A DNA stretch of 36,433 bases from an uncultured Lachnospiraceae bacterium (GCA_910585715.1 CAJUEX010000034.1:1-36433), one strand, 5' to 3'. Numbered from the stretch's first letter, positions 7,663 through 15,281 are shown. The notes: a model not told the origin generated them from the letters alone. Translations and numbers: made by a program.

Positions 7663-8160
7663 CTATTCTATTGTTATTTTACGTACCTTTTTCGGAGTTT
7701 CTTCTTTCTTTTTCTCCTGTCTTAATATCTCCTTTACTTTAGTTGTCATTTTATAAAAAAGAGCCATTTCTTCTTTTGTAAAGGCACTCATAACTTTCAT
7801 GCCATAATACATCAATTCATTGATTAAATTCTGAAACTGTATCATTCCTTTTTCACTGAATCCAATAAGTACCACTCTTTTATCCTCTTTGGAGCGGGTT
7901 CTCACTATTAATTCATTTTTTTCCATTCGATTTATGGTTCCTGTTGCTGTATTCAGAGGTACATGAATATATTCAGCAATTTCTGTCATATTCACTTCGT
8001 TCCTTTGATAAAGCAGCCAAAATACCAGAACTTCGTTTTTGGAGCAGTCAAGAAATATATTCTCCCATATATCAGAAGACAATAACTCCTTTACTTCTTC
8101 TATATAATCTATAATAATTTGAAACGTTTCCTGAGATATTCCTTGTTCATTTAACTTCAT
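7663..8160 (-). CDS. MarR-family transcriptional regulator
   Basis: The 165-residue protein has the MarR winged helix at about residues 45-115: VLVFWLLYQRNEVNMTEIAEYIHVPLN, recognition region TATGTINRMEKNELIVRT and the wing SKEDKRVVLIGFSEKG. Helical dimerisation segments lie at both ends. The start has a GGAG site. Its own promoter overlaps a long inverted repeat, and a matching half-site recurs before the downstream ATPase gene. It therefore probably represses itself and the whole operon until a ligand or oxidant releases it. The inducer is unknown; only one Cys (about residue 39) is visible. Confidence 0.92.
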   Translation of the reverse strand: MKLNEQGISQETFQIIIDYIEEVKELLSSDIWENIFLDCSKNEVLVFWLLYQRNEVNMTEIAEYIHVPLNTATGTINRMEKNELIVRTRSKEDKRVVLIGFSEKGMIQFQNLINELMYYGMKVMSAFTKEEMALFYKMTTKVKEILRQEKKKEETPKKVRKITIE

Positions 8161-8188
8161 GATGGCTCCTGTTATTCTGTCTTTTTAA

Positions 8189-8243
8189 AATACTTCGTGT
8201 CTCGAATTATTTTAATTCTACACTCGAAGTATTTTTTTGTCAA
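8189..8243 (-). promoter_or_regulatory. marR promoter with overlapping palindromic operator
   Basis: On the minus strand TTGACA (8238-8243), 17 nt and TAGAAT (8215-8220) form a strong promoter. The arms AATACTTCG (8189-8197 on plus) and CGAAGTATT (8225-8233) are perfect inverted repeats, with inner TCGAATTA/TAATTCTA similarity. The operator therefore covers the -10 box and spacer, the usual layout for autorepression. Confidence 0.7.
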
Positions 8244-8275
8244 TCCTTTTTTACTTCATTCCCTCCGGTTATGCT

Positions 8276-8437
8276 AACAGTCCGTTACTATTCACGGGTC
8301 AGGAATGCGCATAAACTGCGCATTCCGTGAGAACATGATTCAGGGGTGAGGGGCGATTTTTGCGAAGCAAAACTTTGAATATCGCCCCGAATCGTTGCTA
8401 TGAGCGGCTCCCGGGCCGTGAATAGTAACAACAGTCC
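8276..8437. mobile_element. 146-bp MITE with 14-bp terminal inverted repeats and 8-bp target duplication
   Basis: The element spans 8284-8429. Its ends GTTACTATTCACGG (8284-8297) and CCGTGAATAGTAAC (8416-8429) are perfect 14-bp inverted repeats. The flanks AACAGTCC (8276-8283 and 8430-8437) are a perfect 8-bp direct duplication. Inside are a 10-bp perfect hairpin (8302-8311 with 8317-8326, 5-nt loop) and a second hairpin GGGGCGAT/ATCGCCCC (8350-8357 with 8381-8388) with an inner TTTTGC/GCAAAA stem. There is no coding capacity, so it needs a transposase supplied elsewhere. It lies between the decayed nuclease gene and the marR promoter. Confidence 0.88.
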
Positions 8438-8451
8438 AGCCTACAATGTCT

Positions 8452-9347
8452 CTAAACATTCAAAAGATATTTCAAGATATGTTCCTCAAAATTTCTTACT
8501 GCATTTTTCACAAATTCTTTTCGCTTCTGACAATCCACTAAATCAATAGCGCATTGATTCATTTCTTTAAAATTCGGCACGTCCACATAATCTACCTCTT
8601 GGTGTTTTCCATTTGGATAACACCATGTCAACCACCATTCAACGGGTGTAATAATATCTCTGTTTAGATATTTCGCTACCTCATCAATCATTTCATATGT
8701 TATGTCATTTACCTGAGAACCTTTTAAATTTCCATCTTCTGATACAGCTTCGGTATCAAACAGGACAATTCCGGCAAAAAGATTGCTTTCCACTTCAATC
8801 CGAAACCACACCTGCAAACTGCTTTTTTGAAATTTAACATTTTTTATTACATAATTTATACCTGGATATGTACTATAGCAGTCATAAAATTTTTCATGCT
8901 GCTATATTCAGAAGGAACATCTCCAAACCTTGTCAGATAAATAATCGGAGCATCTTTGGCATATTCAAAATAATCGTAACACTGTCCTTCCTGCTCACCT
9001 GCATAGATTTTAACTTCAATAGGAACAAAAAAATCAATGTTTTTTATTACAATATCAATCCGCCTGTCATTATCTATAACATATTCCCTGAAAATATCTG
9101 TATGAGCAAGTAATTCGTCACTTATACAGTATTCTTTTAATATTTCTTGAAGAAAAGACTTTAAAAACAGTATTCCACAACCATGCTGTCCTTCTGGACT
9201 TAACAAGTCCGCCAAAAAACGGCACATGACCACCTCTTTTGCTTTGATATCCAATACATCAAAAATATTATATTCAGATAATGGTATGTAAGTTGCCCCC
9301 TTACTATTTCTATCAATTTTTGACAACACTTCAGCAAAAATATCCAA
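8452..9347 (-). pseudogene. Decayed PD-(D/E)XK nuclease-family gene
   Basis: The 5' part (8856-9347) starts with TTG behind a strong AAGGAGGAG site. It encodes the N-terminal half of a PDDEXK_4-like nuclease: LADLLSPEGQHGCG, catalytic D98 in RRIDIVI, E111-V-K113, Q119 and Y124, then YLTRFGDVPSEYSS. It stops after 163 residues. The 3' part (8452-8817, open upstream to about 8890) is in another frame and reads like the usual C-terminal domain (STYPGINYV, then LQVWFRIEVESNLFAG, VEWWLTW). About 100 residues expected between them are missing. So the gene has an internal deletion plus frame change. A truncated N-terminal product could still be made. The intact active-site residues suggest recent decay. 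Confidence 0.75.
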
Positions 9348-9633
9348 AATAAACTCCTCCTTACATTTCCATTTTTTTCAACAGTTTTTAACACCGCAAT
9401 TTTATCCAATGCATTTTCATTCTTTACTCTTATAATACCAATAACAAATAGGTAATTGCGAAACTCGCGATGCTCGTTTGCAATCCTGAATCCAAACACT
9501 GTACAACATCCTTGTAGTAAATTCACTCCCCATTATTACTATCTCGTCTATATATAATATTGTTTTTCATTTCTTTTTCAAGTTCCTCTCCAAATAATCA
9601 AGATTATAATTTGTACTGCATAAAGTTTCAAAT
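9348..9633. other. Intergenic stretch, no confident gene
   Basis: Between the nuclease remnant and the nitroreductase gene I see only A+T-rich sequence with the nuclease ribosome binding site at its left end. A minus-strand frame (from 9526) overlaps the nuclease N-terminus out of frame and has no recognisable family, so I do not call it. Confidence 0.5.
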
Positions 9634-10263
9634 CTATACCCGCATTTCCACAATCTCTTCCAAAGCTTTCCTGGGCCGCGGACCAGGATTCTCATTTGCA
9701 TATCCAACTGCAATAGCGCCCACCAGTTGTTTATCAGTTTGCAAATACTCCACCAGCTCACTATATGCGAAACAGGTATTGGCAATCCACAGTGTACCTA
9801 ATCCTAATTCCTCCGCTCTCAACAAAATATTTTCAATGGAAGCGCCTATTGATAAGGTATCACATATCTCGGTAATCCTTTCATCATTATCAACGGTAAG
9901 AAATGGTGATTTCCCGTTGGTATTCAATACAAGAATGATAATCGGCGCCTCCCGCATTATCGCTAATGTATTTTGGGCATCCAAAATACCGGAAACCGAC
10001 TTTGGAAGCAGTTGCTTTGCCTCTTCCTCTCTCTTTAACCCCAGTTCCATACCATCCAGCAATTCCCTTTTTTGCTTATTTCCAAAAACAATGTATTTCC
10101 ACGGTTGTCTGTTTTTTGCAGAAGGCGCCATACGTCCCGCCTCAAGCATTTCTTTTATTATTTCCAATGATATTTCTTTATTCAGAAATTTTCTAACGCT
10201 TCTTCTATTATTTATAAGTGTTATTCCATACTCTGGTCCTTGCATTTTTGAAAATAATCCCAT
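9634..10263 (-). CDS. Nitroreductase-family protein with a borrowed N-terminus
   Basis: The 209-residue protein shows the FMN-binding nitroreductase pattern: RRSVRKF (20-26), AGRMAPSAKNRQPWKYIVF (42-60), the LSIGASIENILLRAEELGLGTLWI helix region and the C-terminal GYANENPGPRPRKALEEIV. It should be a homodimeric NAD(P)H-dependent flavoprotein; the substrate is unknown. Its first eight residues (MGLFSKMQ) and the whole promoter-leader are a copy of those of the NERD-HRDC gene. No internal start codon exists before RRSVRKF, so the present gene is a fusion made by that leader. The protein domain itself is intact, so the fusion may be functional. Confidence 0.88.
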   Translation of the reverse strand: MGLFSKMQGPEYGITLINNRRSVRKFLNKEISLEIIKEMLEAGRMAPSAKNRQPWKYIVFGNKQKRELLDGMELGLKREEEAKQLLPKSVSGILDAQNTLAIMREAPIIILVLNTNGKSPFLTVDNDERITEICDTLSIGASIENILLRAEELGLGTLWIANTCFAYSELVEYLQTDKQLVGAIAVGYANENPGPRPRKALEEIVEMRV

Positions 10264-10359
10264 ACTATTGTGCTCTCTTTCGTTTTATTTATATATTAAA
10301 ACTATAACAACAAACTTATTTATATTAAATTATATATCGCCCCTATATTACTGTCAATT
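10240..10359 (-). repeat. Duplicated promoter-leader module, copy B
   Basis: The direct-orientation partner of 4549-4669, about 120 bp with roughly ten substitutions and one 1-nt indel by eye. It supplies promoter, leader and codons 1-8 to the nitroreductase gene. Similarity ends sharply after ATGCAA at the coding side and after the -35 box at the other. Confidence 0.9.
10329..10357 (-). promoter_or_regulatory. Perfect consensus sigma-A promoter (nitroreductase gene)
   Basis: The minus strand reads TTGACA, 17 nt, TATAAT. Both boxes are conserved exactly relative to copy A although the spacer has changed. Confidence 0.85.
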
Positions 10360-10517
10360 ATACCCATCCCCCCCAGAATATAGCTTTATAACATTCTGTC
10401 TACCTTGGAAGCAGCATATGATTTCACACCCAAAATCCATTTTCATTGCCACTGCCGCCCCATCTATGATAAACTTGTAGCGGTATGAAAATATATAAGC
10501 TAAAAGAGGTCAAAAAC

Positions 10518-11810
10518 ATGGAATATAAAAAGATTCTAAAATATGTGCTTCCTTCTGTTCTTGCATTTGCCTTATCCGGAGTGTATGGAATTGTTGACGG
10601 ATATTTTGTAGGAAACCGGGTGGGTGATGCCGGTATTACAGCCATCAATCTTGTTTATCCCGTAGTGGCTCTGTTACAGGCCCTTGGGACAGGCATCGGC
10701 ATGGGCGGCGCCGTACAGTATTCCATAAAAAAGGCTTCCGGCAGGCAGGAAGAGGCAGCCGGCTATATAAATGCCACGATTACTTTTTTATTGTTTGCGG
10801 CCATCGGGGCAATGGCAGTTTTCCTGCCCGTTATCCATCCGCTTATGGGCCTGCTTGGTGCAACAGGAATAATAGGGGAATACGGGAGCATATACCTGAC
10901 CATTGTAATGGCAGGGGCTATTTGCCAGATATTCGGCACAGGCATCACGCCGTTAGTACGAAATAATGGCGGCGCTGTTTTTTCCATGGTCATCATGATT
11001 GGGGGATTTTTTACAAATATTGCCCTGGACTTTTGGCTGGTGTGGATTTTGGACAAGGGGGTTGAAGGTGCCGCCATTGCAACTGTCATAGGACAGCTTG
11101 TTACGGCTTTGGGAGGCATTGGTTACCTGACGTGGAAAAAACTACCCATATGGCAGCTGCGGATTCACGGGCAGTCCTTTTTTTACATTGCCCAAATAGG
11201 AATTTCTGCTTTTGGCGTAACCTTATGCCCCAATATCAGTTTATTATTGATGAACCTTTTTTTAATGAAATATGGAGGGGCTTCTTCAGTTGCCTGCTAT
11301 GCCGTCATCTCTTATGCTTCCTTTATTGTTTATTTGATGCTGCAGGGAGTTGGCGACGGATTCCAGCCTTTATTGAGCGACTGCTATGGAAAGGGCGACC
11401 TCAAAGGGATGAAAAAAATGCAGAATGCTTCTTATTTCATATCGGAATTTATTGCAATCACAAGCTTTGTACTCCTGTTTTCCACCCGGCGCTATATTGG
11501 AAAGCTGTTTGGCGCTTCTGACCCGGTGTGTCAATTGGTAATCAAGGATATGCCCATTATTCTTATAGGCTTTTTGTTCCTTGCCCTGGCAAGAGTCATT
11601 ACTTCCGGCTTTTATGCAACGGAACAATCGGGCAAATCGGTTATGCTCGTATATTCCGAAGCAGTTTTTTTACTTGTGTTATTGTTTATTTTTCCGGGGC
11701 ACTTTGGAGAAGCTGCCGTCTGGTGGAGCATGAGCGGAGCCCAAATGCTGGCTATGGTTCTGGCGCTGATATTAAAACGAGTGAAGCGTCAGACCGCATT
11801 GCCTCAATAA
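10518..11810 (+). CDS. MATE-family efflux transporter
   Basis: The 430-residue protein consists of about twelve hydrophobic segments with the MATE arrangement (ALSGVYGIVDGYFVGNRVGDAGITAINLVYPV near the N-terminus, repeated internally). MATE proteins export drugs or metabolites using Na+ or H+ gradients. I start at 10518, not at the upstream in-frame ATG (10485): AAGAGG lies 8-10 nt before 10518, and MEYKKILKYVLPS is the normal N-terminus for the family. It is followed after 58 nt by a second MATE gene on the same strand, so the pair is probably one operon. Confidence 0.9.
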   Translation: MEYKKILKYVLPSVLAFALSGVYGIVDGYFVGNRVGDAGITAINLVYPVVALLQALGTGIGMGGAVQYSIKKASGRQEEAAGYINATITFLLFAAIGAMAVFLPVIHPLMGLLGATGIIGEYGSIYLTIVMAGAICQIFGTGITPLVRNNGGAVFSMVIMIGGFFTNIALDFWLVWILDKGVEGAAIATVIGQLVTALGGIGYLTWKKLPIWQLRIHGQSFFYIAQIGISAFGVTLCPNISLLLMNLFLMKYGGASSVACYAVISYASFIVYLMLQGVGDGFQPLLSDCYGKGDLKGMKKMQNASYFISEFIAITSFVLLFSTRRYIGKLFGASDPVCQLVIKDMPIILIGFLFLALARVITSGFYATEQSGKSVMLVYSEAVFLLVLLFIFPGHFGEAAVWWSMSGAQMLAMVLALILKRVKRQTALPQ

Positions 11811-11868
11811 GAGCCGCAGGCTCTGCCATTTACAAAGCATACAGAAGGAATCGATGTGAGGAAATGTT

Positions 11869-13212
11869 ATGGAAAAGAATTTAACAACAGGAAATGTATT
11901 CAAGACAGTTTTGTATTTCTCCCTGCCATACCTGCTGTCATACTTTTTACAGACCCTGTACGGCATGGCAGATTTATTTATTATCGGACAGTTCAACGGC
12001 GTGGAAAGCACCACTGCAGTTTCCGTCGGCAGCCAGGTCATGCATATGCTCACTGTTATCATAGTTGGCCTGGCAATGGGCTCAACCGTTATGATCGGGC
12101 AGGCAGTAGGCGCCCGGAAATTAAAACAGGCTTCACAGGCAGTGGGAAATACCATTACTTTGTTTATGGCGCTGTCAATTATTTTAACTTTCTTGCTGCT
12201 TTTTGCCGTCAAGCCCATTGTAAGCATTATGTCCACCCCCTCCGAAGCGGTATCAGGGACAGGCGCTTACCTTACCATCTGCTTTATCGGAGTTCCGTTT
12301 ATTACAGCCTATAACATTATAAGTTCTATTTTTCGGGGCATGGGAGATTCCAGAAGTCCTATGTACTTCATTGCTGTTGCATGCTTTGCCAATATTTTCC
12401 TTGATTATCTCTTTATCGGATGCATGAAGCTTGGTCCTGCCGGAGCGGCTCTTGGCACAACCTTATCCCAGACCATCAGCGTAATTGTGTCCTTAGCTAT
12501 CATCCTGAAACGGAAAACCGGAATTACCCTTACAAAAGAAAATTTCAAGCCCCGCCGTGAAACCATGGCAGGACTATTGAACATTGGAATCCCGGTTGCC
12601 TTACAGGACGGTTTCATTCAAATTTCCTTTATCGTCATCACTGTTTTTGCCAATAAACGGGGACTGAATGATGCGGCGGCAGTGGGCATCGTGGAAAAGA
12701 TTATCGGAATTTTATTTTTAGTGCCATCCTCCATGCTCCAGACCGTATCCGCACTTTCCGCCCAGAATATCGGCGCCGGAAAACATGACAGGGCACGCCT
12801 CACCCTGCGCTATGCCTCCATAATGGCAGTGGTATGGGGGATTGCCGCCTGCATTCTTATGCAGCTTGACGCAAAGCCTTTTATCGGACTGTTTTCCGGC
12901 AACGCCCAGGTAGTTCTGCTTGGAAGCCAGTATATGCGGGGATATGTATGGGATGTAATTCTTGCAGGCATTCATTTTTGCTTCAGCGGCTATTTCTGCG
13001 CTTACGGATTGTCCGGGCTTTCCTTTCTCCACAACCTGCTATCCATTGTTTGCGTCCGGATTCCATTTTCCTATCTTGCCTCCAGATACTTTACGGACAC
13101 GCTCTTTCCAATGGGTCTTGCCTCCTCTGTCGGTTCTGCTCTTTCGGTTCTGATTTGCACAGGCGCCTTTTTGTGGATGGAACGAAAACGAAAAAATCAA
13201 AACCAAAAATAA
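11869..13212 (+). CDS. MATE-family efflux transporter, second of a tandem pair
   Basis: The 447-residue protein has twelve predicted membrane segments and starts with the characteristic LTTGNVFKTVLYFSLPYLLSYFLQTLYGMADLFIIGQF. Its two halves show the internal repeat of MATE proteins. It is only distantly similar to the preceding MATE protein, so the pair is not a recent duplication. GAGGA lies 9-10 nt before the start. Its last 16 nt overlap the convergent hypothetical gene on the other strand. Substrate unknown. Confidence 0.92.
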   Translation: MEKNLTTGNVFKTVLYFSLPYLLSYFLQTLYGMADLFIIGQFNGVESTTAVSVGSQVMHMLTVIIVGLAMGSTVMIGQAVGARKLKQASQAVGNTITLFMALSIILTFLLLFAVKPIVSIMSTPSEAVSGTGAYLTICFIGVPFITAYNIISSIFRGMGDSRSPMYFIAVACFANIFLDYLFIGCMKLGPAGAALGTTLSQTISVIVSLAIILKRKTGITLTKENFKPRRETMAGLLNIGIPVALQDGFIQISFIVITVFANKRGLNDAAAVGIVEKIIGILFLVPSSMLQTVSALSAQNIGAGKHDRARLTLRYASIMAVVWGIAACILMQLDAKPFIGLFSGNAQVVLLGSQYMRGYVWDVILAGIHFCFSGYFCAYGLSGLSFLHNLLSIVCVRIPFSYLASRYFTDTLFPMGLASSVGSALSVLICTGAFLWMERKRKNQNQK

Positions 13213-13844
13213 TAGTGAAAATATCCGCCTTCCGGGCGGGTCATTATTTCAGAAAATTCGCCGGTATCAGTAACCAAACAAAGAGTGTCCCTTCTGCCAT
13301 GCAGAGAATAATAAAACAGATACTCCCCCTGATGCTCTGCCACAAAAAAGAAACCAAGTTCCGTCCGCCCTCCTGCTTTCGCAGTCCATTCCTCCAAATT
13401 GCCGCTGCAAAACTCCTCTGCCATTTTACGAAACAGCTGCCGCTCCTCTTCCCCTGCCGTTCTGGTGGAACCGGTCCAGGACCTGTAAGTAACCCGATAA
13501 TTTTCCCCAAAGGAGGTTTCCACATAATTTCCGCTTGAAAAATCAGAATCATCTTCCGCATATTCTAAACTGACAATCCAGTAATTTCCTAGAGCATCAT
13601 CATAAACGCCTTTTGTGACAATACCGTCACCACAGAACTGTTTTGCCAGATATTCCGGTACTTTCACGGCTCTTTTCTCATTTATGGCATAGTATTCATG
13701 AGTAACATGAAACAGCTCCGGAAAATATACACGGACTACATACTTTGCATTTAAAAGAGCATATATATGCCACAGCAGTACGCCGGAAAAAAATAAACAA
13801 ATTACAGCCATTCCAATCAAAAAATATTTTTTTCTCTTTTTCAA
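13197..13844 (-). CDS. Membrane-anchored hypothetical protein
   Basis: The 215-residue protein begins MKKRKKYFLIGMAVICLFFSGVLLW, a basic tip plus one transmembrane helix with no lipobox, so the remaining ~190 residues probably face outward. The rest is rich in Tyr, Phe and acidic residues (NYWIVSLEYAEDDSDF, ELGFFFVAEHQGEYLFYYSL), mixed alpha/beta, with no motif I can assign. The start is TTG, 7 nt after a near-perfect AAAGGAGGT site. The 3' end overlaps the convergent MATE gene. Confidence 0.75.
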   Translation of the reverse strand: MKKRKKYFLIGMAVICLFFSGVLLWHIYALLNAKYVVRVYFPELFHVTHEYYAINEKRAVKVPEYLAKQFCGDGIVTKGVYDDALGNYWIVSLEYAEDDSDFSSGNYVETSFGENYRVTYRSWTGSTRTAGEEERQLFRKMAEEFCSGNLEEWTAKAGGRTELGFFFVAEHQGEYLFYYSLHGRRDTLCLVTDTGEFSEIMTRPEGGYFHYYFWF

Positions 13845-13861
13845 AAAATTACCTCCTTTCA

Positions 13862-13929
13862 GTAACAGTTCAGACAGCAGCTCTTCCGCAGGAATCGGAA
13901 TGGGGAGGAGCTGCTGTCTGAACTGTTAC
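13862..13929. repeat. 22-bp perfect inverted repeat (large hairpin)
   Basis: Arms 13862-13883 and 13908-13929 are perfectly complementary and begin GTAACAGTTCAGACAGC; the loop is 24 nt. The hairpin lies between the divergent hypothetical gene and the thiT promoter. A diverged relative of one arm, itself part of an imperfect inverted repeat, occurs near 33826-33886, which points to a repeat family rather than a one-off terminator. Confidence 0.85.
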
Positions 13930-13961
13930 CCCCATTATATAAAAAAACTTTCCCCCTTCTC

Positions 13962-13990
13962 TTGACATCTCCCCCAATTCCCCTTATAGT
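13962..13990 (+). promoter_or_regulatory. thiT promoter
   Basis: TTGACA, 17 nt, TATAGT, placed about 25 nt before the TPP riboswitch. Confidence 0.75.
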
Positions 13991-14013
13991 AAACAAGACA
14001 TATGAATATACAT

Positions 14014-14104
14014 GCTAGGGGAGTCCCTTGGGGCTGAGACTGCAGAAATCTTTCTGCTAACCCTCACTACCTGAACCAGATCATACTGGCGTAGGGAAGC
14101 AATA
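14014..14104 (+). promoter_or_regulatory. TPP riboswitch (THI element)
   Basis: The conserved core is present in order: GGGGAGTCC, then GGGGCTGAGA (pyrimidine-sensing side), a variable hairpin (GCAGAAA/TTTCTGC), ACCCTCACTACCTGAACC, GATCATACTGGCGTAGGGAAGC. TPP binding to this element normally lowers expression of thiamine synthesis or uptake genes. The gene downstream is a thiamine transporter, which agrees. Confidence 0.96.
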
Positions 14105-14251
14105 TTTTTGATTCACAATTCTTTTGACACATGTCTGACTTGATACAGGAAACATTTCTATTCAACCAGAATGTACATCATACGATGTGGCTTTTCAGCT
14201 TTCCTGACATTTATGCGCAAAAGACCTGAATTAAAAATATATTTAGTGGCC

Positions 14252-14277
14252 CCTCCAAATGTAAACAAAAAAGGAGG
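14252..14277 (+). promoter_or_regulatory. Possible Shine-Dalgarno sequestering stem of thiT
   Basis: CCTCC (14252-14256) can pair with the ribosome binding site GGAGG (14273-14277), with a T-run directly after. This is a plausible expression platform for the upstream riboswitch, acting on translation or as a weak terminator. Confidence 0.4.
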
Positions 14278-14285
14278 ATTTTTTT

Positions 14286-14987
14286 ATGTCTGATTCATCA
14301 AATCTTTTTGCTTATCCCACAGCCGACAGCGGGGATGACATCATGTTTCAATTAACCGTTCCGGGTATCATAGCTGTAATTGCCGTAATCGGGGTCTTAA
14401 TTGCCCTGGCTCTGTTCTTTTACAAAAAAGATGCCGGTTCCACCCGAAAAGCTACTTTAACCAGACAGCTTACCTTTTCCGGCGCTGCCATGGCTTTAGG
14501 CCTTATCACCTCGGAGCTGCTGCCAGCCTTCCGGCTTCCGATGGGCGGTTCTGCCACCCTGTTCAGCATGCTGTTCATTGTGCTGATTGGCTATCTGTTT
14601 GGGCCAAAGGCAGGCATTACCAGCGCACTTGCCTATGGAATGCTTCAATTTGTCATAGACCCGGTTTTCTATTCCATTCCCCAGATGATTGTGGATTATC
14701 CTCTTGCCTTTGGCGCTTTAGGTCTCGCCGGAATCTTTGCCAATAAGAAACACGGACTGATATGGGGATATATTATCGGAGTCATCGGCAGGTACATATT
14801 TGCAGTTATCTCAGGCGTCATCTTCTTTGCCCATTATGCTCCTGAGGATACTCCTGCCTTGGTTTATTCCTTAGGCTACAATGCCACTTATCTGGCGCCG
14901 GAAGCAGCAATTACTCTGATTTTGCTGGCACTTCCACCTGTTTCCAGAGGAATTGGGCAGATAAAGAAAATGGTTGTTTCTGACTAA
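14286..14987 (+). CDS. thiT: Energy-coupled thiamine transporter ThiT
   Basis: The protein is the substrate-binding S component of an ECF transporter for thiamine and partners with shared EcfA/EcfA'/EcfT, which are not in this window. The family signature is clear: RQLTFSGAAMALG, FRLPMGGSATLFSMLFIVLIGYLFGPKAGITSALAYGMLQF, then IPQMIVDYPLAFGALGLAG, which includes the thiamine-pocket region. At 233 residues it is longer than the usual ~180-200 because of an N-terminal extension with one extra membrane helix (about residues 25-45). The start has GGAGG at 8 nt. Control by the TPP riboswitch upstream confirms the substrate. Confidence 0.94.
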   Translation: MSDSSNLFAYPTADSGDDIMFQLTVPGIIAVIAVIGVLIALALFFYKKDAGSTRKATLTRQLTFSGAAMALGLITSELLPAFRLPMGGSATLFSMLFIVLIGYLFGPKAGITSALAYGMLQFVIDPVFYSIPQMIVDYPLAFGALGLAGIFANKKHGLIWGYIIGVIGRYIFAVISGVIFFAHYAPEDTPALVYSLGYNATYLAPEAAITLILLALPPVSRGIGQIKKMVVSD

Positions 14988-15066
14988 CCAATATATAATC
15001 ACCGCTGACAGGATAGATAGCCGCATTTGCCTATACATAACACAGACAGGTAAAACAGGCTGTCAG

Positions 15067-15129
15067 GCAGCGTTTCTTACTTCTTACCAGGACACTTATT
15101 AACAGGAAGGACAGGAACGCTGCTTTTTT
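15067..15129 (+). terminator. Terminator after thiT
   Basis: GCAGCGTT (15067-15074) pairs with AACGCTGC (15116-15123), directly followed by six T. The loop is long (about 41 nt), so inner structure is expected. Confidence 0.65.
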
Positions 15130-15187
15130 CTTCTTTATCCATATCTGCCCAATGTATTTGTCTCTATAATAATATCTTATCAATATT

Positions 15188-15216
15188 TTGTCATATTACA
15201 AGAAAAACTTCATAAT
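15188..15216 (+). promoter_or_regulatory. Promoter of the glycosyltransferase gene
   Basis: TTGTCA, 17 nt, CATAAT, about 65 nt before the start codon. Confidence 0.5.
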
Positions 15217-15281
15217 TCTAAAGGAATATGTTAAACTGACCTTACACAAAATTCCTTTACAAAAGCCTATAGGAGGATGCC

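Noticed and set aside
9348..9526. Minus-strand frame upstream of the nuclease remnant (continuing to 9200)
   Set aside because: It overlaps the recognisable nuclease frame, has no family match that I know and no support for its start.
9560..10480. Open frame of 306 codons on the plus strand opposite the nitroreductase gene
   Set aside because: The minus-strand frame shows clear nitroreductase motifs. The plus frame has no family resemblance and no good ribosome binding site; it is an antisense shadow.
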